From Streptomyces niger (lineage in GTDB: Bacteria > Actinomycetota > Actinomycetes > Streptomycetales > Streptomycetaceae), in the NCBI RefSeq assembly GCF_000718305.1, contig NZ_JOFQ01000011.1:186001-250000 (forward strand): a stretch of 64,000 nt of DNA, given 5' to 3'. The notes beneath the pieces are model-generated. The model made no database searches and was not told where the DNA came from. It saw only the letters and a program-made list of their open reading frames with translations. This document shows positions 25,461 through 33,586 of this stretch, piece after piece (within the stretch, counting starts at the first letter, position 1; every line of letters begins with the position of its first letter). Made by a program: the position numbers and the translations under genes.

Positions 25461-26342
25461 CTACAGCAGCCCGACGGCCGTATCCACAGCACTTGCCACA
25501 TTCCCGTCCACGGGGTAGAGCAACGAGCGCCCGGCCACCAGGCCCTGCACGGTGGGCAGATGGAGCGCCTTGCGCCACTTCTCGTACGTCGTGTCCTGGT
25601 CGGCGGCCGAGATGTCGCCACCGAGCAGCACCGTCGGCAGCGTGGAGGTCTCGCAGACCTGTGCCATGTCCTCGGGGTCCTCGGTGACCGGCAGCTTGAG
25701 CCAGGTGTACGCCGAGGTCCCGCCGAGTCCGGAGGCGATGGCGACGGACTTCGTCACGGCCTCGGCACTGAGATCGTTCTTCACCTTCCCGTCGATCCGG
25801 CGGGAAATGAACGGCTCGACGAACGTGGGCAGTTCGAGCGCGGCCATGGCGTCGATGGCGCGCGCGGTGGACTCCATGGTGTCCAGCGACCCGGCGTCCT
25901 CGTAGTCGATGCGCATCAGCAGCTTGCCGCAGTCGAAGCGGAGCCGGGCGATGTCCTGCGGACGGTGGCCGGTGAACCGGTCGTCCATCTCGAAGGACGC
26001 GCCGGCGATGCCGCCGCGGTTCATCGAGCCCATCACGACCTTGCCCTCCAGGGCACCCATGAGGAGCAGGTCCTCCAGGATGTCGGCGGTGGCCAGCACC
26101 CCGTCGACGCCGGGCCGGGACAGCGCGAGCGACAGGCGTTCCAGCAGGTCGAAACGGTCCGCCATGGCCAGCTTGCGGTCCCCGACGGCCAGGGCGCCGC
26201 GCGCGGGGTGGTCGGCGGCGACGATCATCAGCCGGCCGCTGTCGCCGATGAGGGGGCGACGGGTGCGGCGGGCCGCGGCTTCCGCGACGGCTTCGGGATG
26301 CCGGGCCCGCAGCCGCACGATGTCGGAGAGCGGTGTGGTCAA
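25461..26342 (-). CDS. Cgl0158-type (beta/alpha)8-barrel aldolase-like protein
   Basis: A 293-residue TIM-barrel protein with LMIVAADHPARGALAVG, GVLATADILEDLLLMGAL, the loop GSMNRGGIAGASFEMDDRFTG, LLMRIDYED, and TYEKWRKAL at the end. This family sits in actinobacterial iol operons between iolC and iolB. It is thought to do the work of the IolJ aldolase, cleaving the phosphorylated keto-deoxygluconate. That role is inferred from position, not shown. The start is uncertain: TTG 26342 has AAGGTGAG seven bases upstream, while GTG 26354 has no spaced ribosome site. Confidence 0.82.
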   Translation of the reverse strand: MTTPLSDIVRLRARHPEAVAEAAARRTRRPLIGDSGRLMIVAADHPARGALAVGDRKLAMADRFDLLERLSLALSRPGVDGVLATADILEDLLLMGALEGKVVMGSMNRGGIAGASFEMDDRFTGHRPQDIARLRFDCGKLLMRIDYEDAGSLDTMESTARAIDAMAALELPTFVEPFISRRIDGKVKNDLSAEAVTKSVAIASGLGGTSAYTWLKLPVTEDPEDMAQVCETSTLPTVLLGGDISAADQDTTYEKWRKALHLPTVQGLVAGRSLLYPVDGNVASAVDTAVGLL

Positions 26343-26401
26343 GGCGTAACTCACCTTCTTGAGCGCCCGCGCGGTCCGCGCGGGCGAGTGCGGCGGTGTG
26401 G

Positions 26402-27409
26402 TCAGCGCTCCGCCAGGAACGCTTCGACCTCGGAGGTGGTGGGCATGGCCGAGGAGCAGGCCAGGCGGCCGGCGACGATGGCGCCGGCGGCGTTGGCGTA
26501 CCGCATCATGCGCTCCAGATCCCAGTCGGAGAGCAGGCCGTGCACGAGGGCGCCGCCGAACGAGTCGCCCGCGCCGAGGCCGTTGACGACCTCGACGGGG
26601 GTGGGCGGCACCTCGGCGCTGCGGCCGTCGCGGTGCACGGCGAGCACACCCTTGGGGCCCTGCTTGATGACGGCCAGCTCGACGCCCATGTCCAGGAGCG
26701 CCTGGGCGCAGGCCTTCGGGTCGCGCAGGCCGGTGGCGACCTCGGCCTCGTCGACGTTGCCGACCGCGACGGTGGCGTGCGCCAGCGCCGCTTCGTAGTA
26801 CGGTCGCGCGTTCGCCATGGCCTGGGGGCCGGTCTCGCCGCCGTCCCCGGAGGCACCGCCTTGGCCGCCCCAGAACATCGGCCGCCAGTCCAGGTCGAAG
26901 ACGGTCGTCCCGGATGCGGCGCGGGCTTCCAGGGCGGCGAGCGTCGCGGAACGGCTGGGCTCCTCGCACAGGCCGGTACCGGTGATCCAGAAGACCCGGG
27001 CGGCCCGAATGGCGTCCCGGTCCAGCTCCTCGGGGCGGATGACCAGGTCGGGAGCCTTGGGCCGACGGTAGAAGTACAGCGGGAAGTCGTCCGGCGGGAA
27101 GATCTCGCAGAAGGTGACCGGTGTCGGGTACTGCGCGACCGGGGTCACCCAGCGGTCGTCCACGTCGAAGTCCCGCAGCGCCTGGTGGATGTAGCGGCCG
27201 AACGGGTCGTCACCGGTACGGCTGATCACGGCGGTCCGACGGCCCTGACGGGCCGCGGCGACCGCGACGTTGGTGGCCGAGCCGCCCAGGAACTTTCCGA
27301 ACGTCTCCACCTCGGCCAGCGAGACGCCGGTCTGCAGCGGGTAAATGTCCACCCCGATGCGGCCCATGGTGATCAGGTCAAAGCGGCCGGTGTCGGTCGG
27401 CTCGGTCAT
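26402..27409 (-). CDS. iolC: 5-dehydro-2-deoxygluconokinase
   Basis: A 335-residue PfkB-family sugar kinase. ITMGRIGVDIYPLQTGVSL and FGKFLGGSATNVAVAAARQG form the N-terminal signature. VFDLDWRPMFW and VGNVDEAEV lie in the middle, and GLGAGDSFGGALVHGLL carries the catalytic Asp. IolC phosphorylates 2-deoxy-5-keto-D-gluconate. It is the promoter-proximal gene of the minus-strand operon iolC-aldolase-iolB-iolD-iolA, with a TTGACA-N18-TAGACC promoter about 65 bp upstream. The ATG gives MTEPTDTGRFDLITMG, the usual length. Confidence 0.93.
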   Translation of the reverse strand: MTEPTDTGRFDLITMGRIGVDIYPLQTGVSLAEVETFGKFLGGSATNVAVAAARQGRRTAVISRTGDDPFGRYIHQALRDFDVDDRWVTPVAQYPTPVTFCEIFPPDDFPLYFYRRPKAPDLVIRPEELDRDAIRAARVFWITGTGLCEEPSRSATLAALEARAASGTTVFDLDWRPMFWGGQGGASGDGGETGPQAMANARPYYEAALAHATVAVGNVDEAEVATGLRDPKACAQALLDMGVELAVIKQGPKGVLAVHRDGRSAEVPPTPVEVVNGLGAGDSFGGALVHGLLSDWDLERMMRYANAAGAIVAGRLACSSAMPTTSEVEAFLAER

Positions 27410-27472
27410 GTGCGCCCCTTCGAGTAGGCCGGCACGGGCTGTCGACTCCCGGCCAGGTCGGCTCCGACCACA

Positions 27473-27520
27473 GGTCTAACGGGACGACTCAACCCCTGTC
27501 AACAGTTTGTCCTTACATTC
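27473..27520 (-). promoter_or_regulatory. iolC promoter with adjacent TGTCCTTACAT site
   Basis: On the minus strand, TTGACA (27497-27502) and TAGACC (27473-27478) are separated by 18 bp, a good vegetative promoter. Immediately upstream of the -35, TTGTCCTTACATTC (27507-27520, written on the plus strand) shares the exact 11-mer TGTCCTTACAT with the site before the dehydrogenase gene at 35034. The motif has short inverted arms (TGT...ACA) and looks like a GntR- or LacI-type operator. Confidence 0.6.
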
Positions 27521-27577
27521 TGACGTCGGCGATGCAATGATGACGGAGATAACGAAAGAGGGCCGGAGCTCGCGACG

Positions 27578-27677
27578 GAAGATGGCGAAACCGCCTGGGC
27601 CAGAAGACGGCGGAACCGCCCGGGTGAGAAGGCGGCGGATCCGCCTGGGCCAGAAGATGGCGGAACCGCCTGGGACC
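27578..27677. repeat. 25-bp iterons, 4 units, each with a GGCGGAACCGCC palindrome
   Basis: Four exact 25-bp units lie between the divergent iolC and isomerase promoters. Each carries an inverted repeat: GGCGAAACCGCC, GGCGGAACCGCC, GGCGGATCCGCC (perfect) and GGCGGAACCGCC, flanked by GAAGA on the left and TGGGCCA-like bases on the right. Such phased palindromes could bind a dimeric regulator. They could equally be another member of the repeat arrays common in this window. Confidence 0.85.
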
Positions 27678-27682
27678 GCAAA

Positions 27683-27741
27683 GTCCTTAAGTCCTTATGT
27701 CAGGACGAAGTCTTGACAGGCTCCGCGCACCGATGAAGGCT
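27683..27741 (+). promoter_or_regulatory. Promoter and GTCCTTA-type operator of the isomerase operon
   Basis: GTCCTTA occurs twice, at 27683 and 27691. The second copy forms a perfect inverted repeat, GTCCT-N6-AGGAC (27691-27706). TTGACA follows at 27713-27718, and AAGGCT, a weak -10, is 17 bp further on. The motif relates to the sites before iolC and before the dehydrogenase at 35034. ATG 27809 has GAGAGGAGAG upstream. Confidence 0.55.
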
Positions 27742-27808
27742 GAGCCCACCACAACCCCATCCCGTCCCTTCCCCGGTCACCGCCGACCGGTGAGAGGAGA
27801 GCCGCACC

Positions 27809-28729
27809 ATGCCCGTACCCAGCGCAGCCGCGCCCCGTCTGGACCGGCTCCGCGTCGGCTCGGCACCCGACTCCTGGGGCGTCTGGTTCCCCGAGGACGA
27901 CCAGCAGGTCCCCTGGGAACGCTTCCTGGACGAGGTCAGCGAAGCCGGATACGAGTGGATCGAGCTGGGCCCCTACGGGTACCTGCCGACCGACCCTGCC
28001 GTACTCCACACCGAGATCGCCAAGCGTGACCTGAAGGTGTCGGCCGGCACGATCTTCACCTCGATGCACCGCGGCCCCGACGCCTGGGACGCGACCTGGC
28101 AGCACGTCAGCGAGGTGGCCACGCTGACCAAGGCGATGGACGCGAAGCACCTTGTCGTGATCCCGTCGTTCTGGCGCGACGACAAGACCGCCGAGCTCAT
28201 CGAGCCGAGCGAGCTGACCACCGAGCAGTGGAAGCACCTCACCGGCGGCATGGAGCGCCTGGCGAAGCAGGTACGCGACGAGTTCGGCCTGGACATCGTC
28301 GTGCACCCGCACGCCGACACCCACATCGACACCGAGGAGCACGTCGAGCGCTTCCTCGACGGCACCGACTCCGACCTGGTCAACCTCTGCCTGGACACCG
28401 GCCACTACGCCTACTGCGGCGGCGACAACGTCAAGCTGATCAAGACGTACGGCGAGCGGATCGGCTACCTCCACCTCAAGCAGGTCGACCCCGACATCCT
28501 GGCCGATGTCCAGGCCAACGGCACCCCCTTCGGCCCCGCCGTGAAGCAGGGCGTCATGTGCGAGCCGCCGCTCGGCGTACCGGCCCTGCCGCCCGTCCTG
28601 GAAGCCGCACAGGCGCTGGACGTGGACCTCTTCGCCATCGTCGAGCAGGACATGTACCCCTGCCCGCCCACCCAGCCCTTCCCGATCGCCGAGCGCACAC
28701 GCCGCTTCCTACGCTCCTGCGGGGCCTGA
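27809..28729 (+). CDS. Sugar phosphate isomerase/epimerase, inosose dehydratase-like
   Basis: A 306-residue xylose-isomerase-like TIM barrel. It begins VGSAPDSWGVWFPEDDQQVPW, typical of IolE-related proteins in actinobacterial iol loci. Metal-site segments are VVHPHADTHIDT, LCLDTGHYAYCGGD and the late FAIVEQDMYPCP. The likely reaction is dehydration or isomerisation of 2-keto-myo-inositol, which the pathway needs between the dehydrogenases and IolD. Exact chemistry cannot be read from sequence; IolH- or IolI-like roles are alternatives. Its last 11 codons, with the stop, are the first unit of a 33-bp tandem repeat that continues downstream. Confidence 0.82.
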   Translation: MPVPSAAAPRLDRLRVGSAPDSWGVWFPEDDQQVPWERFLDEVSEAGYEWIELGPYGYLPTDPAVLHTEIAKRDLKVSAGTIFTSMHRGPDAWDATWQHVSEVATLTKAMDAKHLVVIPSFWRDDKTAELIEPSELTTEQWKHLTGGMERLAKQVRDEFGLDIVVHPHADTHIDTEEHVERFLDGTDSDLVNLCLDTGHYAYCGGDNVKLIKTYGERIGYLHLKQVDPDILADVQANGTPFGPAVKQGVMCEPPLGVPALPPVLEAAQALDVDLFAIVEQDMYPCPPTQPFPIAERTRRFLRSCGA

Positions 28730-28795
28730 ACACGCCGCTTCCCGCGCTCCTGCAGGGGCTGAACACGCCGCTTCCCACGCTCCTGAGGTGCCTGA
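28697..28795 (+). repeat. 33-bp tandem repeat of a gene's last 11 codons including the stop
   Basis: Three adjoining 33-bp units begin ACACGCCGCTTCC and end TGA. The first (28697-28729) is the authentic gene end coding TRRFLRSCGA-stop. The second (28730-28762) and third (28763-28795) would code TRRFPRSCRG-stop and TRRFPRS-stop in the same frame. Because 33 is a multiple of three, stop read-through would simply add related 11-residue blocks. Confidence 0.93.
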
Positions 28796-28817
28796 GGTGC
28801 CTGAGGTGCCTGAGGTG
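28782..28817. repeat. 9-bp tandem repeat, 4 units
   Basis: Four perfect copies of CCTGAGGTG continue from the end of the third 33-bp unit; a fifth copy is diverged (CCTGGAGCG). The remaining gap to 29261 holds no gene: I see short CCCGAGCGAC repeats near 28900-28930 and the operator region at 29176-29219. Confidence 0.85.
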
Positions 28818-29175
28818 CCTGGAGCGCTTGGGGCATCCGGAGCGCCGAAGGCCGCGTTCACTTCGTCCCCGACACTTCGCCCCCGAGCCCGATTCTTGAA
28901 CCCGAGCGACGAGTTCTGAACCCGAGCGACATGAGCCGACACGATCGACACTACCGATACGAGCCGAAGCCATGATTGCGCCCCGCACCGAATACGCCCT
29001 TCGGACCGGATACGCCTAGTCGCAACCGCGACGGCCGCACCCACCAGCAGAGCGCGCAACCCTCCGCCCCACAGACAGGCCCTGCAGGGAGGGCGTACAG
29101 CCCTCCACCTCGGTGCGCAGGCCCGATTCAGCGGCGCGTGTGAGCGGTTCCCTTGTCCGCCGCGCTGCCTCCTCT

Positions 29176-29219
29176 TACTCCCGGCAACGATTACATAAAG
29201 TGATTCTACTCCCGGGAGT
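29176..29219 (+). promoter_or_regulatory. Operator candidate: ACTCCCGGGAGT with an upstream half-copy
   Basis: A perfect 12-bp palindrome ACTCCCGGGAGT (29208-29219) lies about 43 bp before the dehydrogenase start. TACTCCCGG also occurs at 29176-29184, 31 bp (three helical turns) upstream of the same string in the palindrome. Between them is an AT-rich stretch, GATTACATAAAGTGAT, which may hold the -10. Confidence 0.55.
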
Positions 29220-29261
29220 CATCACAGTCCGTATCTACCACTCGTAAGGATGAGGGACGAC

Positions 29262-30281
29262 ATGACTTCGTACGGAACGCTCGGGGTGGCGGTCATCGGT
29301 ACCGGCCGGATGGGCTCGGACCACGTACGCCGCATCAACGACGTCATCAGCGGCGCGCGGGTGGCCGCCGTGGTGGACATCGACGCCGACCGCGTGAAGA
29401 CCATCGCCGACGGCATCGAGGGCTGTACGCCCTACACGGACCCGGCCGCCGCGATGGACGACCCGGCGGTCGACGCCGTACTGATCGCCTCCCCCGGCCC
29501 GGCGCACGAGGCCACGCTGCTCGCCGCCTTCGAGCAGGATCTGCCGGTGCTCTGCGAGAAGCCGCTCACGCCGGATGCCGCCTCCGCGCTGCGCGTGCTG
29601 GAGGCCGAGCAGAAGCTGGGCCACCGCCGCGTCCAGGTCGGCTTCATGCGCCGCTACGACGCCGACTACATGAAGCTCAAGGCGCAGCTGGCACAGGGCG
29701 CTTACGGTCGGCCGCTGATGCTGCACAACAAGCACCGCAACCCCGCGGCCCCGCCCGGTTTCACCAACGCGATGATGATCAATGACTCGGCGGTGCACGA
29801 GATCGACGTGACCCGCTGGCTGCTGGATGAGGAGATCACCGCCGTCCGCGTACTCTTCCCGAAGCCCACCGACAAGGCACCCGAGGGTCTGAACGACCCG
29901 CAGCTCATCCTCTTCGAGACCGCCGCCGGCCAGGTCGTCGACACCGAGCTGTTCGTCGACTGCGGCTTCGGTTACCAGGTGCAGTGCGAGGCGGTCTGCA
30001 CCGACGGCACCGCCCGCGTCGGCGACGACCGCGGGGTGTTCTCCAATACTGCCAACGGCTGGGGCGGCGCCATCGATCCCGGCTTCGAGGACCGCTTCGT
30101 CGACGCCTACGACCGTCAGGTACAGCGCTGGGTGGACGCCACCCGCCGCGGCGAGGTCGAGGGTCCGAGCTGCTGGGACGGCTACGCCGCCGCCGCGGTC
30201 TGCGAGGCCGGCGTCCGCGCTCAGGAGACCGGCGAGCGCATCACCGTCGAGCTGATCGAACGCCCGGCCCTTTACCGGTGA
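29262..30281 (+). CDS. Gfo/Idh/MocA oxidoreductase, inositol 2-dehydrogenase-like
   Basis: A 339-residue NAD(P)-dependent oxidoreductase. [17 protein letters not shown] is the Rossmann motif, [10 protein letters not shown] holds the family Lys, and [16 protein letters not shown] carries the conserved Asp-His catalytic pair. The iol context points to oxidation of myo-inositol or scyllo-inositol to inosose. I chose ATG 29262, preceded by GAGGGACGAC; ATG 29250 has the ribosome site touching it. A second enzyme of this family is encoded at 35034-36035 and a third at 47207-48358, so stereoisomer specificities may differ. Confidence 0.88.
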   Translation: MTSYGTLGVAVIGTGRMGSDHVRRINDVISGARVAAVVDIDADRVKTIADGIEGCTPYTDPAAAMDDPAVDAVLIASPGPAHEATLLAAFEQDLPVLCEKPLTPDAASALRVLEAEQKLGHRRVQVGFMRRYDADYMKLKAQLAQGAYGRPLMLHNKHRNPAAPPGFTNAMMINDSAVHEIDVTRWLLDEEITAVRVLFPKPTDKAPEGLNDPQLILFETAAGQVVDTELFVDCGFGYQVQCEAVCTDGTARVGDDRGVFSNTANGWGGAIDPGFEDRFVDAYDRQVQRWVDATRRGEVEGPSCWDGYAAAAVCEAGVRAQETGERITVELIERPALYR

Positions 30282-30318
30282 TTGTCGGGCACCGTCGTGG
30301 CGCGGCGATGGCTATGAA

Positions 30319-30334
30319 GCCCCCTCGTGGGGGC
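30319..30334. terminator. Small hairpin after the dehydrogenase gene
   Basis: GCCCCC-TCGT-GGGGGC, a 6-bp GC stem with a 4-base loop, 38 bp after the stop. It may terminate or attenuate transcription before the next isomerase gene. Confidence 0.45.
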
Positions 30335-30443
30335 GGCCGTCATGCCCTTGTTTCGGCGGGCGTCGGTGCCCGGCTCGTCGCGGCCGGGCCCGCCGGGTCC
30401 GGCCCCGGCCCCCTCCCGCGCTTGCCGCGCTCAGCTCCTTACT

Positions 30444-30551
30444 CCGATCGCTCTGACCGCCCTGACCACCCTGGTCGCTCTGATCGCTCTGATCGCTTGG
30501 ATCTACCTGATCGCTTGGATCTCCCTGATCGTTTTGATCAGTCTGATCACT
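30444..30551 (+). repeat. 9-bp tandem repeat, about 12 units
   Basis: About twelve 9-bp units based on CTGATCGCT (variants CTGACCGCC, TGGATCTCC) end 18 bp before the start of the isomerase gene at 30570. The frame of that gene remains open through the array and would code an all-hydrophobic LIALIAWIYLIAWISLIVLI stretch, but no start codon with a ribosome site supports translation. It is probably untranslated leader. Confidence 0.82.
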
Positions 30552-30569
30552 CCGAAAGGCTGCCCTTCC

Positions 30570-31430
30570 GTGAAGATCGCCCTTGACCCGTACATGTTCC
30601 GGAACGTCCCGCTGCTCGAACTTCCCGGCCTCGTCGCCGAGCTGGGCTTCGAGTGGATCGAGATGTCGCCGCGCGAGGACTTCAACCCCTTCTTCCTCCA
30701 CCCGCGCGTGGACGACGGCACCGTGCAGAAGTTCCGCAAGGAGCTGAGCGCGGCGGGCGTGGGCATCTCCTCCGTCCTGCCCCTGTACAAGTGGTCCTCC
30801 CCGGACGAGGACGAGCGGCAGGCCGCCGTCCGCTACTGGAAGCGGGCCATCCAGATCACCGCCGACCTCGGTGTCTCCGCGATGAACTCGGAGTTCAACG
30901 GCCGTCCGGAGAAGGCCGACACGAGTGAGGGGCAGTTCTGGCGCTCCCTGGAGGAGCTGCTGCCGATCTTCGAGCGGGAGGGCATCACGCTCGCCCTGGA
31001 GCCGCACCCGGACGACTTCATCGAGGACGGCCACGCCGCCGTCGACATGATCCGCGGTATCAACAACCCGCTGGTGTCCTTCCTGTACTGCGCGCCGCAC
31101 ACCTTCCACCAGGGCAACGACGCGCCGGGCATCCTGAAGCACGCGGGTGGCCTGACCACCGCCGTCCACCTGGCGGACTCCTTCGACCACACCGGTTCCT
31201 CCGGGCTGCGCTACATCGTCAACCCGCCCGGCTCGACCGTCCGCATACACCAGCACCTGGACATCGGTCAGGGCGAGGTGGACTTCGACGAGCTGTTCCG
31301 GGAGCTGGTCGCCAACGGCTTCGACGGCACGCTGGTCTCCTCGGTCTTCGCCTGGGAGGAGCGTGCGAAGGAGTCCTCACGTTTCATGCGGGCCAAGATC
31401 GACGAGTACGTCACCCGCCACTGGAGCTGA
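30570..31430 (+). CDS. Sugar phosphate isomerase/epimerase, IolH-like
   Basis: A 286-residue TIM barrel of the AP-endonuclease-2 superfamily. KIALDPYMFRNVPLLELPGLVAELG opens the protein. SAMNSEFNGRP, TLALEPHPDDFIEDG, SFLYCAPHTFHQG, VHLADSFDH and the HIGQGEVDF-like HLDIGQGEVDFDELF contribute the metal and substrate site. Such proteins in iol loci are called IolH, with undefined biochemical role. Start GTG 30570 has GAAAGG ten bases upstream. It is followed after 4 bp by the sugar porter gene, so they share a message. Confidence 0.8.
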   Translation: MKIALDPYMFRNVPLLELPGLVAELGFEWIEMSPREDFNPFFLHPRVDDGTVQKFRKELSAAGVGISSVLPLYKWSSPDEDERQAAVRYWKRAIQITADLGVSAMNSEFNGRPEKADTSEGQFWRSLEELLPIFEREGITLALEPHPDDFIEDGHAAVDMIRGINNPLVSFLYCAPHTFHQGNDAPGILKHAGGLTTAVHLADSFDHTGSSGLRYIVNPPGSTVRIHQHLDIGQGEVDFDELFRELVANGFDGTLVSSVFAWEERAKESSRFMRAKIDEYVTRHWS

Positions 31431-31434
31431 GCCC

Positions 31435-32853
31435 ATGGTCGCCGCACCGACCGCATCGGACGCGCCCGTCCACGGGGGCCAGGCCCCCGTCGTGACGGCC
31501 GGCCGCGCCAAACGCTTCATCGTCGGCATCGCTGCCATCGCCGCCATCGGCGGTGCCCTGTTCGGCTACGACACCGGAGTCGTCTCCGGGGCTCTCCCCT
31601 TCATGGAGGAGCACTTCGGCCTCACCTCCCTCGGGGAAGGCGTCATCACCAGCGCCCTGTTGATCGGCGCGGCGTTCGGCTCCCTCGCGGGCGGCCGGAT
31701 GTCCGACCGGCTGGGCCGCCGCAATTCCCTGCTCTGGTCGGGTGCGGTGTTCATCGCGGGCGCGATCGCCGTCGCGCTCGCGCCCTCGGTCCCCTTCATG
31801 GTGGCGGCGCGCTTCGCCCTCGGCCTCGCCGTGGGCAGCGCGTCCGTCATCACCCCGCTGTACCTCTCGGAGATCGCCCCGCCGCACATTCGGGGCCGGC
31901 TCGTCTCCTTCAACTCGCTGATGATCGTCAGTGGCCAGTTGCTGGCGTACCTCATCAACGCGGTGCTCGCGCACTGGGAGGCGTGGCGCTGGATGCTCGG
32001 CCTGGCCGCGCTGCCCGCCGTCGCCCTCTTCATCGGCCTGTTCTTCCTGCCGGACACCCCGCGCTGGTACATGAGCAAGGGGCGTACGGGGGAGGCGAGC
32101 GCCGTCCTGCGGCGCACTCTGCCGGCCGCTGAAGTGGACGACGAACTGGCCCGCATCGAGCAGGCCCGGGCCCTGGAGACGAACGCCCAGCGCGGCGCCT
32201 GGCAGGAGCTGCGAACACCCTGGGTGCGGCGGCTCCTGCTGGTCGGCATCGGCCTGTCGATCGTCCAGCAGATCACCGGCGTCAACGCGGTCATCTACTT
32301 CGCGCCGAAGATCCTGCTGACCACCGGCCTGGGCACCAACGCCGCGATCACCGCCACCATCGCGGTCGGCGCGATCTCGGTCGTCGCCACCGCGATCGGT
32401 ATGTCGCTGATCGACAAGGTGGGCCGCCGTCCCATGCTGATCTGGGGTCTGTCAGGGATGACCGTCTCCCTGGCCCTGCTGGGCGCCTCGTTCCACCTCC
32501 CGCAGTCCGTCGGGGTCAGCTTCCTCGTGCTGGGCCTGATGGTGCTCTACATGGCCTTCATGCAGGCCACGTTGAACACCGGTGTGTGGCTGCTGCTCGC
32601 CGAGATGTTCCCGCTGAAGGTTCGGGGGCTGGCCATGGGCGCCGCGGTGTTCGTGATGTGGCTGGTCAACTTCGCGGTCGCGCTGCTCTTCCCGGTTCTG
32701 CTGGACGCGGCCGGCGCCGCGGTCACGTTCTGGCTCTTCGGAGCGGCGTGCGTACTGTCGCTGGTCTTCTGCAAGCGGTACGCGCCCGAGACCAAGGGCA
32801 TGGCCCTGGAGGACCTAGAGCACGAGCTGCGCAAGGCGGCGGCGCACGCGTGA
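31435..32853 (+). CDS. Sugar porter family MFS transporter, probable inositol importer
   Basis: A 472-residue, 12-helix major facilitator of the sugar porter family. Signatures: GGALFGYDTGVVSGALPF in helix 1, GGRMSDRLGRRNSL in loop 2-3, PLYLSEIAPPHIRG, FLPDTPRWYMSKG after helix 6, QQITGVNAVIYFAPKIL in helix 7, and the closing YAPETKGMALEDLE. These match inositol and hexose proton symporters such as IolT. Position in the iol locus, directly behind the IolH-like gene, supports inositol uptake; the substrate is inferred. GGAGCTGAGCCC precedes the ATG. Confidence 0.9.
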   Translation: MVAAPTASDAPVHGGQAPVVTAGRAKRFIVGIAAIAAIGGALFGYDTGVVSGALPFMEEHFGLTSLGEGVITSALLIGAAFGSLAGGRMSDRLGRRNSLLWSGAVFIAGAIAVALAPSVPFMVAARFALGLAVGSASVITPLYLSEIAPPHIRGRLVSFNSLMIVSGQLLAYLINAVLAHWEAWRWMLGLAALPAVALFIGLFFLPDTPRWYMSKGRTGEASAVLRRTLPAAEVDDELARIEQARALETNAQRGAWQELRTPWVRRLLLVGIGLSIVQQITGVNAVIYFAPKILLTTGLGTNAAITATIAVGAISVVATAIGMSLIDKVGRRPMLIWGLSGMTVSLALLGASFHLPQSVGVSFLVLGLMVLYMAFMQATLNTGVWLLLAEMFPLKVRGLAMGAAVFVMWLVNFAVALLFPVLLDAAGAAVTFWLFGAACVLSLVFCKRYAPETKGMALEDLEHELRKAAAHA

Positions 32854-33264
32854 CCGGGCATACCGAAGGGTGAGAGAAGAGGGCGCGAGGGGCGGGAAGG
32901 GGGCGAGACGAGGGCGAGAAGGGAGCGGCGAGGGAGTGGCGACGGGCCGGGCGCGGCAGTTACCCGGCCCCTTCTCCGTACACGTGACCGGCCCCTTTGC
33001 CGTACACAGCCCGTCGCCTTCGTCGTACGTAAGCGTCCTCCCCGGGTGGTGGTGCGGTTTTCTCCGTACGGCAACGGCCGTCCGGGGTGCGTCACGGTCG
33101 TCACCATTACGCGGGTCTTCCGTCACAGGCCTTCGACAGGCTGTCCCCGTCGCTCAAGGACCTCGTTGCACCAGGCACAGGCTGAGTGATCGCCAAGCTG
33201 TGCGCAGTTCCCCCGCGGGCTCTTTCGGGCCGCCCTGCGTACGGCCGAGGGAGGTGCGCAGAAC
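32854..33264. other. Gene-free gap with purine-rich tract
   Basis: No gene seen. 32870-32945 is an irregular purine-rich stretch on the plus strand (GAGGGCGAGAAGGGAGC type). 32965-33005 contains two copies of a CGGCCCCTT...CCGTACAC motif. GGGAGGTGCG at about 33249 is the ribosome site of the next gene. Confidence 0.5.
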
Positions 33265-33468
33265 ATGACCGACCGGAGGCTCTGGTCGTACAAGGAGATC
33301 GCCGCACACATCCGGGTCCAGCCGGACACGGTGCGCTCCTACCGGAAGCACGGGCTGCTGCCACCACCGGACCTCGTGGAGGGCGGAAGGCCGTACTGGT
33401 TCGCCGACACCGTACGGGAGTGGGTGGCCCGCCGGCCGGGCCACCGCGGCAGGCGCGCCCAGAACTGA
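33265..33468 (+). CDS. Small helix-turn-helix DNA-binding protein
   Basis: A 67-residue protein that is almost entirely a MerR/excisionase-like helix-turn-helix. LWSYKEIAAHIRVQPDTVRSYRKHGLLPPPD gives two helices and the recognition helix, and PYWFADTVREWVARRPG forms the wing and last helix. A strong GGGAGGTG ribosome site lies ahead of the ATG. Such tiny proteins are widespread in streptomycetes with unknown targets. It is a monocistronic gene, convergent with the LacI gene across a hairpin terminator. Confidence 0.8.
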   Translation: MTDRRLWSYKEIAAHIRVQPDTVRSYRKHGLLPPPDLVEGGRPYWFADTVREWVARRPGHRGRRAQN

Positions 33469-33488
33469 GCGCCCGGCATCCGCCCACA

Positions 33489-33514
33489 GGCCCCGCATCG
33501 CCCGGTGCGGGGCC
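33489..33514. terminator. Bidirectional terminator
   Basis: GGCCCCGCA pairs perfectly with TGCGGGGCC around 8 bases, between the convergent HTH and LacI genes. Confidence 0.75.
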
Positions 33515-33586
33515 GTTCAGCGTACGGGCCGTTCAACGCACTTCAAGGCGCGGGACCGTTCAGCGTGCTGGCTGGACTGCTGCGCC

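Noticed and set aside
27578..27677. CRISPR-like array
   Set aside because: The 25-bp units adjoin each other with no spacers, and no cas genes occur in the window. The same holds for the other arrays.
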